Shown here in pieces: positions 9,351 through 18,767 of a stretch of DNA of 64,000 bases. The first letter of the stretch is position 1, and every line of letters begins with the position of its first letter. Made by a program: the position numbers and the translations under genes. The notes beneath the pieces were generated by a model, which saw only the letters and a list, made by a program, of their open reading frames with translations, was not told where the DNA came from and did no database searches. This DNA is from Methylobacterium marchantiae (GTDB lineage: Bacteria; Pseudomonadota; Alphaproteobacteria; Rhizobiales; Beijerinckiaceae), in assembly GCF_022179405.1 (NCBI RefSeq), contig NZ_BPQT01000008.1:26773-90772 (forward strand), read 5' to 3'.

Positions 9351-11432
9351 CTATTCCGCCGCTTCGAGGCCGCGCGTCCGCGCGAGGCTCGAGCATTCGG
9401 CCAGTACCCGCGAGGCGCGGGCGACGGCATTGGTGAGGTAGAAATCCGGAACCGCCGGAGCAAAGGCCGAACGGCTCGGCTCGCCGCCCAAGCCCGCCAG
9501 CGTCTCGACCGTAGCGGCCACATCGCTGGCCGCCACCGCGTCGAGGGCGGCGAAATGCGGATACTCGGCATAGAGCGCGCGCCGCAGGGCACCGAGCGAA
9601 TCGAATGCGAGGCGCTTGCCGAGCACGTCGGAGAGGGCGCGCAGGATCGCCCAATCCTCGCGGGCGTCGCCCGGCGGGAAGCCGGCGCGGTTGGTGGTCT
9701 GCACCCGGCCTTCGAGATTGACGAAGGTGGCGTTCTTCTCGGTATAAGCCGCGCCCGGAAGGATCACGTCGGCGCGGGTGGCCCCGCGGTCGCCATGCGT
9801 GCCCTGGTAGACCACGAAGGCGCCGGCACCGATCTCGACCTCGTCGGCACCGAGGTTGAACATCACGTCGAGGGCGCCTGGCTCGGCCATCTGTGCGAGC
9901 GTCAAAGCACCCTCCCCCGGCACGAAGCCGAGATCGAGAGCGCCCACGCGGGCGGCAGCGGTCTGGAGCACGGCAAAGCCGTTCCACTCAGCGGTGACCG
10001 CACCGATCTCCCCGGCCAGCTTGGCTGCCGCCGAGAGGATGGCGGCACCGTCCGGACGGGCCAGCGCACCGGTCCCGACGATGACCAGTGGCCGGCTCGC
10101 CGCCCTCAGCACCTCGGCGAAGCTGTGCTTGCCGGCAGCGATGTCGGCAAGGGTCTCCGGACCGGCACCGAGATAGGTGTGGGGATAGGTGAGGTCCACG
10201 GCCTCGCCGATAAGACCGACCGCCAGCGGCGCCATGCGCCAGCGCTTGCGGATGCGGACGTTGAGAAGCGAGGCTTCCAGGCGCGGGTTGGTCCCGACGA
10301 GGAGGATCGCGTCCGCCTCCTCGATGCCGGGGATGGTGGGGTTGAAGGTGTAGGCGGCGCGACCCCAGGCCGGGTCAATCGCCTCGCCCGCCTGACGGCA
10401 GTCGAGATTGGTCACGCCGAGCGACCCCATGAGGGTCTTCAGGGCATAGATCTCCTCGACGGCGGCGAGATCGCCGACGATGGCACCGACGCGCTTCGGA
10501 TCGGCGGCTTTCGTCTTCGCGGCGATGGCCGCGAAGGCCTCACCCCAGGAGGCCGGACGCAGGCGGCCGTTCTCGCGCAGATAGGGCCGGTCGAGGCGCT
10601 GGGCGCGCAGGCCGTCCACCGCGTGGCGGGTCTTGTCGGAGATCCACTCCTCGTTGATGTCCTCGTTCACCCGCGGCTCGATCTGCATGACCTCGCGGCC
10701 ACGGGCATCGACGCGGATGGCGCAGCCCACCGCATCCATCACGTCGATCGATTCGGTCTTGGACAATTCCCAGGGCCGCACCTCGTAGCTCTGCGGCTTG
10801 TGGACGAGGGCGCCCACGGGGCAGAGATCGGCGACGTTGCCCTGAAGCTCCGAGCCCATGGCCGATTCGAGGTAGCTCGTGATCTCCATGTCCTCGCCGC
10901 GCCCGATGGCGCCGAGATCCGGCACACCGGCGACCTCCGCGAGGAAGCGGACACAGCGGGTGCAATGGATGCAGCGGTTCATGGCGGTCCGCACCAGCGG
11001 GCCGATATACTTTTCCTCGACCGCGCGCTTGTTCTCGCCGTAGCGGGTCGAATCGACGCCGTAGGCCATGGCCTGATCCTGCAGGTCGCAATGCCCGCCC
11101 TGGTCACAGATCGGGCAATCGAGCGGGTGATTGATGAGGAGAAACTCCATCACCCCCTCGCGAGCCTTCTTCGTGGTTCCCGAGCGCGTCAGGATCTCCG
11201 GCGGCTCACCATTGGGGCCGGGCCGGCAATCCTTCACCGCGTAGGCGCAGGAGGCGACGGGTTTCGGCGCGCCCTTCAGCTCGACCAAGCACATGCGGCA
11301 ATTGCCGGCGATGGACAGCCGCTCGTGGAAGCAGAAGCGCGGGATCTCCGCGCCCGCGACTTCGCAAGCCTGGAGCAGGGTGTACTCGGCCGGAACATCG
11401 ACCTCGGTGCCGTCGACGATGAGTTTTGTCAT
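9351..11432 (-). CDS. nuoG: NADH-quinone oxidoreductase subunit G
   Basis: This is the large iron-sulfur subunit of the NADH module, with 693 residues. The N-terminal domain carries the N1b [2Fe-2S] ligands (CFHERLSIAGNCRMC at about residues 34-48), the His-liganded N5 motif (CPICDQGGHCDLQDQ near 105-119) and the N4 motif CIHCTRC near 153. A molybdopterin-oxidoreductase-like domain without cofactor follows. Length and layout match mitochondrial NDUFS1 and alphaproteobacterial NuoG rather than the longer E. coli protein. A palindromic repeat element separates it from nuoF, the only sizeable interruption in the operon. Confidence 0.97.
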   Translation of the reverse strand: MTKLIVDGTEVDVPAEYTLLQACEVAGAEIPRFCFHERLSIAGNCRMCLVELKGAPKPVASCAYAVKDCRPGPNGEPPEILTRSGTTKKAREGVMEFLLINHPLDCPICDQGGHCDLQDQAMAYGVDSTRYGENKRAVEEKYIGPLVRTAMNRCIHCTRCVRFLAEVAGVPDLGAIGRGEDMEITSYLESAMGSELQGNVADLCPVGALVHKPQSYEVRPWELSKTESIDVMDAVGCAIRVDARGREVMQIEPRVNEDINEEWISDKTRHAVDGLRAQRLDRPYLRENGRLRPASWGEAFAAIAAKTKAADPKRVGAIVGDLAAVEEIYALKTLMGSLGVTNLDCRQAGEAIDPAWGRAAYTFNPTIPGIEEADAILLVGTNPRLEASLLNVRIRKRWRMAPLAVGLIGEAVDLTYPHTYLGAGPETLADIAAGKHSFAEVLRAASRPLVIVGTGALARPDGAAILSAAAKLAGEIGAVTAEWNGFAVLQTAAARVGALDLGFVPGEGALTLAQMAEPGALDVMFNLGADEVEIGAGAFVVYQGTHGDRGATRADVILPGAAYTEKNATFVNLEGRVQTTNRAGFPPGDAREDWAILRALSDVLGKRLAFDSLGALRRALYAEYPHFAALDAVAASDVAATVETLAGLGGEPSRSAFAPAVPDFYLTNAVARASRVLAECSSLARTRGLEAAE

Positions 11433-11485
11433 GCGATCATCTCGGAGTTCGGCACAAAATCCGGGTTTGACGTCCCATCCGCGAC

Positions 11486-11593
11486 TTCATCCTGAGGTGC
11501 GAGGCGAAGCCGAGCCTCGAAGGAGCCCTCAATGAGACTCTGCGCTTTCTGGAGATCTCCTTCGAGGCCGCTTCGCGGCGCCTCAGGATGAGG
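11486..11593. repeat. Palindromic intergenic repeat, copy A
   Basis: This imperfect long palindrome of about 108 bp lies in the nuoG-nuoF gap. The outer arms are TTCATCCTGAGGTGC on the left and GCGCCTCAGGATGAG on the right. Inner arms read GCCTCGAAGGAG and CTCCTTCGAGGC around a central loop. The same arms recur in copy B at 49819-49932. As RNA it would fold into a strong hairpin between nuoF and nuoG, so it could influence mRNA stability or termination within the operon; that role is inferred. Confidence 0.88.
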
Positions 11594-11619
11594 TCGAGTG
11601 TGGAATGACGACATCGGCG

Positions 11620-12921
11620 CTATTCCGCCGCCATCGGCACAGGGTCGCTGTGCGGATTGGCGCTGTAGCGGTCGATGCGCTTCTCGATCTCGGGTCGGAA
11701 GTGGCGGATGAGGCCCTGGATCGGCCACGCGGCGGCATCGCCGAGTGCGCAGATCGTGTGGCCCTCGATCTGCTTCGTCACGTCGAGGAGCATGTCGATC
11801 TCACGCCGCTGGGCCCGGCCTTCGGCCATGCGCAGCATCACGCGCCACATCCAGCCGGTACCCTCACGGCACGGCGTGCACTGGCCGCAAGACTCGTGCT
11901 TGTAGAAATAGGCAATGCGGGCGATCGCCGAGACGATGTCCGTGGACCTGTCGAGCACGATGACCGCCGCCGTGCCGAGGCCGGAGCCGAGATTCTTCAG
12001 CGTGTCGAAATCCATCTTGGCGTCGATGATCTGCTCGGCCGGCACCAGCGGCACCGATGAGCCGCCCGGGATCGAGCAGAGCAGGTTGTCCCAGCCGCCG
12101 CGCATGCCGCCGCAATGCTTGTCGATCAGCTCTCGGAAGGTGATCCCGAGTTCTTCCTCGACATTGCAGGGCTTGTTGACGTGGCCGGAGACGCAGAACA
12201 GCTTCGTGCCGGTATTGTTCTTTCCGCCGAGCCCGGCGAACCACGCGCCGCCCCGGCGCAGGATGGTTCCGGCGACGGCGATCGACTCGACGTTGTTCAC
12301 CGTAGTGGGGCAGCCGTAGAGACCCATATTGGCGGGGAATGGCGGCTTGAGCCGCGGCATTCCCTTCTTGCCTTCGAGGCTTTCGAGGAGTGCCGTCTCC
12401 TCGCCGCAGATGTAGGCGCCCGCGCCGTGATGGACGTAGATGTCGAACGGATAGCCGTGGACGTTGTCCTTGCCCACGAGCCGGGCAGCATAGGCCTCGT
12501 CCACGGCCTTCTGCAGGGCGTGCTTCTCGGCCACGTACTCGCCGCGAATGTAGATGTAGCAGGCATGCGCCGCCATCGAGAACGAGGCCAGCATGCAGCC
12601 CTCGATCAGGAGATGCGGATCGTGCCGCATGATCTCCCGGTCCTTGCAGGTGCCCGGCTCGGATTCGTCGGCATTGACGACGAGGTAATGCGGGCGCCCG
12701 TCGGACTTCTTGGGCATGAACGACCATTTCAGGCCGGTCGGAAAGCCGGCGCCGCCGCGGCCACGCAGGCCCGAGGCCTTCATCTCGTCGATGATCCAGT
12801 CGCGGCCCATTTCCAGCAGGAACTTGGTGCCGTCCCACGCGCCGCGCTTCCTGGCTTCTTCCAGGGTCGGTGAATGCAGGCCGTAGAGATTGGTGAAGAT
12901 GCGATCCTGATCGGAGAGCAT
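11620..12921 (-). CDS. nuoF: NADH-quinone oxidoreductase subunit F (FMN, NADH-binding)
   Basis: This subunit oxidises NADH using FMN and passes electrons to cluster N3. The 433-residue protein starts at ATG 12921 (MLSDQDRIF). The glycine-rich NADH/FMN site [10 protein letters not shown] is near residues 61-70, and the cluster motif [13 protein letters not shown] is near 353-365 with a further cysteine close to the C-terminus in [10 protein letters not shown]. The upstream frame is open but overlaps nuoE and looks unlike the family, so it was excluded. nuoE ends one base upstream. Confidence 0.97.
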   Translation of the reverse strand: MLSDQDRIFTNLYGLHSPTLEEARKRGAWDGTKFLLEMGRDWIIDEMKASGLRGRGGAGFPTGLKWSFMPKKSDGRPHYLVVNADESEPGTCKDREIMRHDPHLLIEGCMLASFSMAAHACYIYIRGEYVAEKHALQKAVDEAYAARLVGKDNVHGYPFDIYVHHGAGAYICGEETALLESLEGKKGMPRLKPPFPANMGLYGCPTTVNNVESIAVAGTILRRGGAWFAGLGGKNNTGTKLFCVSGHVNKPCNVEEELGITFRELIDKHCGGMRGGWDNLLCSIPGGSSVPLVPAEQIIDAKMDFDTLKNLGSGLGTAAVIVLDRSTDIVSAIARIAYFYKHESCGQCTPCREGTGWMWRVMLRMAEGRAQRREIDMLLDVTKQIEGHTICALGDAAAWPIQGLIRHFRPEIEKRIDRYSANPHSDPVPMAAE

Positions 12922-12922
12922 G

Positions 12923-13996
12923 TCAGTTCTCCTCGGTCTTCGGGGCGGCCGGCGTCTTCGCGACTGACGGCTTCTTCGGCTTGGGCGCGGCCGCATCGGG
13001 GCTGGCGCCGGACACGGCCGGTTGCGGCGGCGGCTCGTTCCGCGGCAGATCGGACTGCGTTCCGGCCTCCGCTCCCGCAGCCTCCGCCTTCGCGATGATC
13101 TCAGGAGCGGACGGGGCCGGCTTGTTCGGCTGTGCCGTCGATTCCTTCGGATCGGCCGCATCGGCCGCGTCGCCGGATTTCACCGGAATCTCACCGGACG
13201 CGGCCCGCTGGGCGGGGGCATCGGCGGGAGGCTTCTCGGCCGCCCGGCCGGAATCGGGCTTGGCCGGCTTCGGGTCGTTCGCCGCACGCTGCTCGGAGGA
13301 CGCGGCCTCGGCCTTGCCATCGGCATCGTCGGATTTCGCGGCCTGATCCTCGAAGCGCTTGCGCCACGCCCCGACGCGGGAGCCGTCGAACAGCGTTTCG
13401 TCGGTCAGGGTATCGGCTCCGCCCTTCGGTTCGGAGGAGGTGCGGCCCACTTGCGAGCCGATCGTCACCGGACGGCCGGCGGCGAGATCGTCCATCAGCT
13501 TGCCGAGGAGATCCGGCGTCAGGTCCTCGTAGTAATCCTGGTTGATCTGCGCCATCGGCGCGTTGCAGCAGGCGCCGAGACACTCGACTTCGAGCCAGGA
13601 GAAATTGCCGTCGGCACTCACATGGCCGGGCGGTCCGAGACGGTCCTGAAGATAGCCCTTCAGCTCACGCGCGCCGCAGGAATCGCATGGCACCGTGCCG
13701 CAGAGCTGGATCCAGAACCGGCCCACCGGCTCGAGGGCGAACATCGTGTAGAAGGTCGCGACTTCGAGCACGCGGATATGCGGCATGCCGAGTTCGGCCG
13801 CCACCGCCTCGATCGCCTTCTGCGGAAGCCAGCCACCATTCTGCTCCTGCGCCTTCCACAGCAGCGGGATCACGGCGGAGGCCTGACGCCCCTCCGGGTA
13901 TTTCTCGATCTGCCCTTTGGCCCATTCGGCATTCTCGGACGAGAACGCGAAGCTGGCCGGCTGTTCGGAGGCGGGCGCGAGTCTGCGATTGGCCAT
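12923..13996 (-). CDS. nuoE: NADH-quinone oxidoreductase subunit E with long C-terminal extension
   Basis: This NADH-module subunit carries cluster N1a. The thioredoxin-like domain occupies roughly residues 1-200 and has the four ligands in CGTVPC and CLGAC. The remaining 150 or so residues are low in complexity, rich in Ala, Pro, Lys and Glu, with repeated SDA/EAA and KPA-like runs. The protein is 357 residues, compared with about 165 in E. coli and 200-250 in many relatives. The start at ATG 13996 (MANRRLAP) follows nuoD after 22 bp. The core is certain; the role of the tail is unknown. Confidence 0.95.
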   Translation of the reverse strand: MANRRLAPASEQPASFAFSSENAEWAKGQIEKYPEGRQASAVIPLLWKAQEQNGGWLPQKAIEAVAAELGMPHIRVLEVATFYTMFALEPVGRFWIQLCGTVPCDSCGARELKGYLQDRLGPPGHVSADGNFSWLEVECLGACCNAPMAQINQDYYEDLTPDLLGKLMDDLAAGRPVTIGSQVGRTSSEPKGGADTLTDETLFDGSRVGAWRKRFEDQAAKSDDADGKAEAASSEQRAANDPKPAKPDSGRAAEKPPADAPAQRAASGEIPVKSGDAADAADPKESTAQPNKPAPSAPEIIAKAEAAGAEAGTQSDLPRNEPPPQPAVSGASPDAAAPKPKKPSVAKTPAAPKTEEN

Positions 13997-14018
13997 CAGT
14001 TCGAAACCTCGAATGCCG

Positions 14019-15209
14019 TCACCGGTCCACCTCGCCGAACACGATGTCGAGCGTGCCGAGCACGCAGGACACGTCGGCCAGCATGTGGCCGCGGCACATC
14101 CAGTCCATCGCCTGGAGGTGGGCGAAACCCGGAGCGCGGATCTTGCAGCGGTAGGGCTTGTTGGTGCCATCGGCGACGAGATAGACGCCGAACTCGCCCT
14201 TGGGTGCCTCGACCGCCGCGTAGACTTCGCCGCCCGGCACGTGGAAGCCCTCGGTGTAGAGCTTGAAATGGTGGATCAGCGCTTCCATCGAGCGCTTCAT
14301 CTCGCGGCGCGGGGGCGGCGCGAACTTGCCGTCGGTGGCCGCGATCGGCCCCAGCCCGGCGGGCTCTCGCAGCTTCACGCAGCATTGACGCATGATCTTG
14401 GCCGATTCGCGCATCTCTTCCATGCGGATAACCTGGCGATCGTAGGTGTCGCCGTTCTTCCCCACGGGGATGTCGAACTCCATCTCCTCGTAGCACTCGT
14501 AGGGCTGCGACTTGCGCAGGTCCCACGGGATGCCGGAGCCGCGCACCATCACGCCGGAGAAGCCCCAGGCCATGGCCTCGTCCACGGTGACGATGCCGAT
14601 ATCGACGTTGCGCTGCTTGAAGATGCGGTTCGACATGACGAGGTCGTCGAGATCGTCGACCACCTGCAGGAACGGATCGATGAAGGCCTCGATATCGTCG
14701 ATCAGCGCGGACGGCAGATCCTGGTGGACGCCGCCGGGCCGGAAATAATTGGCGTGAAGCCGAGCGCCCGACGCGCGCTCGTAGAAGATCATGAGCTTCT
14801 CGCGCTCCTCGAACCCCCAGAGCGGCGGCGTCAGCGCGCCGACATCCATGGCCTGCGTGGTGACGTTGAGGAGGTGGGAGAGGATGCGGCCGATCTCGCA
14901 GAACAAGGTGCGGATCAGCTGGGCGCGGCGCGGCACCGTGAGCCCGAGCAGCTTCTCGATGCCGAGGCAGAAGGCATGCTCCTGGTTCATCGGCGACACG
15001 TAGTCGAGCCTGTCGAAATAGGGCGTGGCCTGCAGGTAGGTCTTGTGCTCGATCAGCTTCTCGGTGCCGCGATGGAGCAGGCCGATATGCGGATCGACCC
15101 GCTCGACGATCTCTCCGTCGAGTTCCAGCACGAGCCTCAGCACGCCGTGCGCCGCCGGGTGCTGCGGCCCGAAATTGATCGCGAAGTTGCGGATGTTGTG
15201 CTCGGTCAT
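14019..15209 (-). CDS. nuoD: NADH-quinone oxidoreductase subunit D
   Basis: This 49-kDa-type subunit forms the quinone site together with NuoB and is related to the large subunit of NiFe hydrogenases. Of its 396 residues, the N-terminal stretch [13 protein letters not shown] contains the quinone-site histidine loop, and [15 protein letters not shown] follows near residues 41-55. The C-terminus ends in FGEVDR, the usual end for the family. nuoC is separate and upstream by 22 bp, so this is the unfused C/D arrangement seen in alphaproteobacteria and mitochondria. Confidence 0.97.
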   Translation of the reverse strand: MTEHNIRNFAINFGPQHPAAHGVLRLVLELDGEIVERVDPHIGLLHRGTEKLIEHKTYLQATPYFDRLDYVSPMNQEHAFCLGIEKLLGLTVPRRAQLIRTLFCEIGRILSHLLNVTTQAMDVGALTPPLWGFEEREKLMIFYERASGARLHANYFRPGGVHQDLPSALIDDIEAFIDPFLQVVDDLDDLVMSNRIFKQRNVDIGIVTVDEAMAWGFSGVMVRGSGIPWDLRKSQPYECYEEMEFDIPVGKNGDTYDRQVIRMEEMRESAKIMRQCCVKLREPAGLGPIAATDGKFAPPPRREMKRSMEALIHHFKLYTEGFHVPGGEVYAAVEAPKGEFGVYLVADGTNKPYRCKIRAPGFAHLQAMDWMCRGHMLADVSCVLGTLDIVFGEVDR

Positions 15210-15231
15210 CGGGCGTCTCCGGCTGCGCCGC

Positions 15232-15876
15232 TCAAGCCGACTTCTTCTCGTCGCCCGGGAGCACGTAGTCGGTGCCCTCCCACGGCGAGAGGAAGTCGAA
15301 GTTCCGGAATTCCTGGGTGAGCTTCACCGGCTCGTAGACGACCCGGGCCTCGTCCTGATCGTAACGGACCTCGACGAAGCCAGTGAGCGGGAAGTCCTTG
15401 CGGAGCGGGTGCCCCTCGAAACCGTAATCGGTGAGCAGCCGGCGCAGATCCGGGTGGCCCGAGAACAGGATGCCGTAGAGATCGTAGGTCTCGCGCTCGA
15501 ACCAGTTCGCGGCCGGGAACACGTCGATGACGCTCGGCACGGGCGTCTGGTCGTCGGTCTGGACCTTCACCCGGATGCGGCTGTTATGGCGCAGCGAGAG
15601 CAGATGGTAGACGACGTCGAAGCGCTTCTCGCGGTTGGGATAATCCGCTCCGCAGATGTCGATGAAGCAGCGGAAGGCGCAGGCCGGGTCGTCGCGCAGG
15701 TAGGTCAGCGCGTAGACGATGTCGCTCGCCTGCACGTTCAGGGTGAGTTCGCCGAAGGCGATGACGCGCGAGACGATGGCCGGGCCGAGGGCCGCGCCGA
15801 TCTGGTCGCCGAGGGCCTGGAGCGAGCCGTCGGCCGGAGCCGAGGTATGGGCGAGGATCGAGATGCCGTTGCTCAT
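15232..15876 (-). CDS. nuoC: NADH-quinone oxidoreductase subunit C
   Basis: This 30-kDa-type subunit of the complex I connecting arm has 214 residues. The family signature [20 protein letters not shown] is near residues 126-145, followed by the [15 protein letters not shown] motif. It has no cofactor and supports NuoD and NuoB. It lies between nuoB (9 bp upstream) and nuoD (22 bp downstream). Confidence 0.97.
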   Translation of the reverse strand: MSNGISILAHTSAPADGSLQALGDQIGAALGPAIVSRVIAFGELTLNVQASDIVYALTYLRDDPACAFRCFIDICGADYPNREKRFDVVYHLLSLRHNSRIRVKVQTDDQTPVPSVIDVFPAANWFERETYDLYGILFSGHPDLRRLLTDYGFEGHPLRKDFPLTGFVEVRYDQDEARVVYEPVKLTQEFRNFDFLSPWEGTDYVLPGDEKKSA

Positions 15877-15885
15877 CGCAGACCC

Positions 15886-16473
15886 TCAGCGCTCGATCGT
15901 GCCGGTGCGGCGGATCTTCTTCTGCAGGAGGAGCACGCCGTAGAGCAGCGCCTCCGCGGTCGGTGGGCAGCCCGGCACGTAGATGTCCACCGGCACCACC
16001 CGGTCGCAGCCGCGCACCACCGAGTAGGAGTAATGGTAGTAGCCGCCGCCATTGGCACAGGAGCCCATGGAGATGACGTAGCGCGGCTCCGGCATCTGGT
16101 CGTAGACCTTGCGCAGGGCCGGGGCCATCTTGTTGGTGAGCGTGCCGGCGACGATCATCACGTCAGACTGGCGCGGCGAACCGCGCGGGGCGAAGCCGAA
16201 GCGCTCGCAATCGTAGCGCGGCATCGACATCTGCATCATCTCGACGGCGCAGCAGGCGAGACCGAACGTCATCCACATCAGCGAGCCGGTGCGGGCCCAG
16301 TTGATGAGGTCGTCCGTCGAGGTCAGCAGGAATCCGCGGTCGGCGAGCTCGCTGTTGATCGACAGGAAGGTCGGATCGTTGGCGCCGACGGGTCGGCCGG
16401 TATTGGGATCGATGATCCCCTTGGGAGCCGGTGCGACCTCGGGGACGCGGGATATGTCGGGGCTGAAGGCCAT
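15886..16473 (-). CDS. nuoB: NADH-quinone oxidoreductase subunit B (cluster N2)
   Basis: This subunit holds cluster N2, the last iron-sulfur centre before quinone. The 195-residue protein shows the tandem cysteines and third and fourth ligands in CCAVEMM (about residues 75-81), GSCANGGG and VPGCPPTAE. The N-terminal 35 residues are a variable extension common in alphaproteobacteria. It follows nuoA after a 51 bp gap. Confidence 0.97.
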   Translation of the reverse strand: MAFSPDISRVPEVAPAPKGIIDPNTGRPVGANDPTFLSINSELADRGFLLTSTDDLINWARTGSLMWMTFGLACCAVEMMQMSMPRYDCERFGFAPRGSPRQSDVMIVAGTLTNKMAPALRKVYDQMPEPRYVISMGSCANGGGYYHYSYSVVRGCDRVVPVDIYVPGCPPTAEALLYGVLLLQKKIRRTGTIER

Positions 16474-16524
16474 CGGTTTCTCGGGATCAGGCTTCGGGCA
16501 ATGCGAGGTCTGGCAGGCGGGACG

Positions 16525-16890
16525 CTAGTCCCACTCGAGGGCGCCCTTGCGCCACTCGTAGACGAACCCGACCGTGAGCACGCCGAGGAAGGCCATCATC
16601 GACCACATGCCGAACCAGCCGAGTTCCCCGAAGGTGATCGCCCAGGGAAACAGGAAAGCCACTTCGAGGTCGAAGATGATGAACAGGATGGCGACGAGGT
16701 AGAACCGCACGTCGAACTTCATGCGGGCGTCGTCGAAAGCGTTGAAGCCGCACTCGTAGGCGGAGAGCTTTTCGGGATCGGGGCTGTTGTAGGCCACCAG
16801 GAACGGCGCCACGAGCAGGGCCACGGCGATGAAGAGGGACACGCCGATGAAGACGATGAGGGGCAGATAATCTGCCAACAGGCCTGTCAT
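16525..16890 (-). CDS. nuoA: NADH-quinone oxidoreductase subunit A
   Basis: This first gene of the nuo operon encodes a small membrane subunit of 121 residues with three transmembrane helices. The loop [20 protein letters not shown] carries the conserved cysteine that becomes exposed in the deactive state of related enzymes. The chosen ATG at 16890 ([10 protein letters not shown]) fits the family; an upstream ATG at 16959 would add 23 unconserved residues. Transcription should begin in the gap to 17338. Confidence 0.96.
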   Translation of the reverse strand: MTGLLADYLPLIVFIGVSLFIAVALLVAPFLVAYNSPDPEKLSAYECGFNAFDDARMKFDVRFYLVAILFIIFDLEVAFLFPWAITFGELGWFGMWSMMAFLGVLTVGFVYEWRKGALEWD

Positions 16891-17338
16891 GCGACACCTC
16901 TCGGGTTCGTGGCGGGCGGCACGCCTCGCGAGCGCTCGGATGGTATGGAATTGCTCCAATCCCAGTCTGCGCAGGCGCGAGGCTTAGACGACCCCCTTGA
17001 GTGAAACAAGGGCATCGTGCGTCGCACAAATCCCGCCATGCGACAGAGGTAGGCCGCTTGTCTCACCCGACAACACGACCGATCCGCACAGGGCCTCCCC
17101 GTGTTCGGTCCCGACACCTCGCCTGGCCGCCTTCCTGCATGGCGCAGAGCCCGGCCCGGCGGCGATTCCGGGGGGTCTGGAAACAAGGATACCGGGGACA
17201 TCCGAGCAACGCCGGCGGAAGGGAATGGCGCTCTCTGACCACTCGGAACCATAACCTTGGCCGTGAGTTCCGTTCATGTCCCACTCAGGCCGGTTGGCGT
17301 TAGGTCGTCGCAACATTCGACCTTACAGGAGACGTTTC
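16891..17338. other. Divergent intergenic region, nuoA / glycosyltransferase
   Basis: These 448 bp must carry the nuo promoter (leftward) and the promoter of the glycosyltransferase (rightward). Small open frames here have no family character and lack good ribosome sites. An 11 bp palindrome, GTGCGTCGCAC, lies near 17012-17022. I could not assign -35/-10 elements with confidence. The ribosome site of the right-hand gene, ACAGGAGAC, ends about 8 bp before its GTG. Confidence 0.5.
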
Positions 17339-18472
17339 GTGCGCATTGCCCAGATTGCTCCGCTCTCGGAGGCCGTGCCTCCCAAGTTCTATGGCGGTAC
17401 CGAGCGCGTCGTATCGTGGATCACGGAAGAACTCGTCCGCCAGGGGCACGACGTGACGCTGTTCGCGAGCGGCGATTCCGAGACGTCCGCCAAGCTCGCC
17501 GCCTGCACGCCGGAAGGTCTCCGCCTGCTCGGCTATCGCGACCACACCGCGAGCCACCTCGCGATGCTGCACAACGTCCACAAGCGTGCGCATGAATTCG
17601 ACGTGCTGCACTTCCACATCGATCTTCTGCAGTATCCGATGTTCGAAGATCTCTACCACAAGTGCGTGACCACCATGCACGGTCGCCTCGACGTGCCGGA
17701 TTTCATGCCGGTCTACCGTACCTTCACGGGCATGCCCCTGGTATCGATCTCCGACAACCAGCGCGAGCCGATGCCGTCGAACTCGAACTGGCAGTCCACG
17801 ATCCATCACGGCCTGCCGGCCGAGAACTGCCCGTTCTATCCGGAAGCCAAGGGCGGCTACCTCGCCTTCCTCGGCCGTATCTCGCCCGAGAAGCGTCCCG
17901 ACCGCGCCATCCAGATGGCGATCCAGTCCGGCGTGAAGCTCAAGATCGCCGCCAAGGTCGACAAGGCCGACCAGGATTACTGGGACGAGGTCATCGAGCC
18001 GATGATCCATCATCCCCTCGTCGAGTTCATCGGCGAGATCAACGAGGAGCAGAAGAAGGATTTCCTCGGCAACGCCCTGGCCCTGGCCTTCCCGATCGAT
18101 TGGCCGGAGCCCTTCGGCCTCGTGATGATCGAGGCGATGTCGGCCGGCACCCCGGTGATCGCCTTCCGCAACGGCTCGGTCCCCGAAGTGATCGCCGACG
18201 GCATCAGCGGCGTCCTGTGCGAGACGATGGACGATGCGGTCGCAGCGGTGCACAAGGTGAAGACCATGAGCCGCGCCGGCGTCCGTCGCCACTTCGAGAC
18301 GCAATTCACCGCCGAGTGCATGGTGAAGAAGTACGTCGCGGTCTACGAGCAGTTGCTCGCGGGTGAGCAGAACGTGATCAAGATGCCTCATGCGGGAGCG
18401 TTCACGCCGCATTACGGCGACTTGAACGGCTCGGCCCGCCCATCGCTCTCCGCAGCGGCGATGCCGGCTTAA
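17339..18472 (+). CDS. Glycosyltransferase family 4 (GT-B fold)
   Basis: This 377-residue glycosyltransferase starts at GTG 17339 behind the ribosome site CAGGAGAC. The N-terminal PKFYGGTERVVSW loop is typical of the family, and the C-terminal Rossmann half has FLGRISPEKRPDRAI followed by PIDWPEPFGLVMIEAMSAGTPVIAFRNGSVPEV, where E-x7-E binds the sugar nucleotide. It probably transfers glucose or a similar sugar in the cytoplasm; donor and acceptor are unknown. The debranching-type enzyme downstream on the same strand suggests a shared role in an alpha-glucan or glucoside. An A9 run follows the stop codon. Confidence 0.88.
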   Translation: MRIAQIAPLSEAVPPKFYGGTERVVSWITEELVRQGHDVTLFASGDSETSAKLAACTPEGLRLLGYRDHTASHLAMLHNVHKRAHEFDVLHFHIDLLQYPMFEDLYHKCVTTMHGRLDVPDFMPVYRTFTGMPLVSISDNQREPMPSNSNWQSTIHHGLPAENCPFYPEAKGGYLAFLGRISPEKRPDRAIQMAIQSGVKLKIAAKVDKADQDYWDEVIEPMIHHPLVEFIGEINEEQKKDFLGNALALAFPIDWPEPFGLVMIEAMSAGTPVIAFRNGSVPEVIADGISGVLCETMDDAVAAVHKVKTMSRAGVRRHFETQFTAECMVKKYVAVYEQLLAGEQNVIKMPHAGAFTPHYGDLNGSARPSLSAAAMPA

Positions 18473-18488
18473 AAAAAAACGTTTCAGA

Positions 18489-18516
18489 AAGGCTGGTGCC
18501 ATCGGGCATCAGCCTT
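18489..18516. terminator. Hairpin after the glycosyltransferase gene
   Basis: The arms AAGGCTGGTGCC and GGCATCAGCCTT flank a four-base loop, with one wobble mismatch. On the plus strand there is no T-run after it; read leftward, the hairpin is followed by TTTC and then T9. It could stop or slow read-through between the two sugar genes, or stabilise the 3' end of the first message. Confidence 0.5.
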
Positions 18517-18767
18517 GCTAACCTCTTTCCGAGTCGGCGGCGCTCCATGCGAGGTCCACCGGTCCCGGTTTCCGAAGGCCGCTGAGTCGCCTGGTCGCGA
18601 TCGGCGGCTTTTTGATTCCCAATCCACGGTCGAGCACCCCAGACCGGAGAGCGACCCTGCTTTTCCGAGACGCTCGATGCGACGACGAGGATGTGCGGCA
18701 TCGCGCGGGGCTCCTCCCCGTTGCGATACCGTAGATCCGGCAGCCCATTTCCCGGAGACGTTCAGGC

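Noticed and set aside
8148-11495. A plus-strand open frame of more than 1,100 codons opposite nuoG, nuoH and nuoI
   Set aside because: It mirrors certain genes, has a composition of His, Asp, Glu and Arg typical of antisense frames in high-GC DNA, and shows no family motif.
16984-17316. Overlapping small frames upstream of nuoA
   Set aside because: Several frames on both strands cover the same bases without motifs; the region is better explained as divergent promoters.
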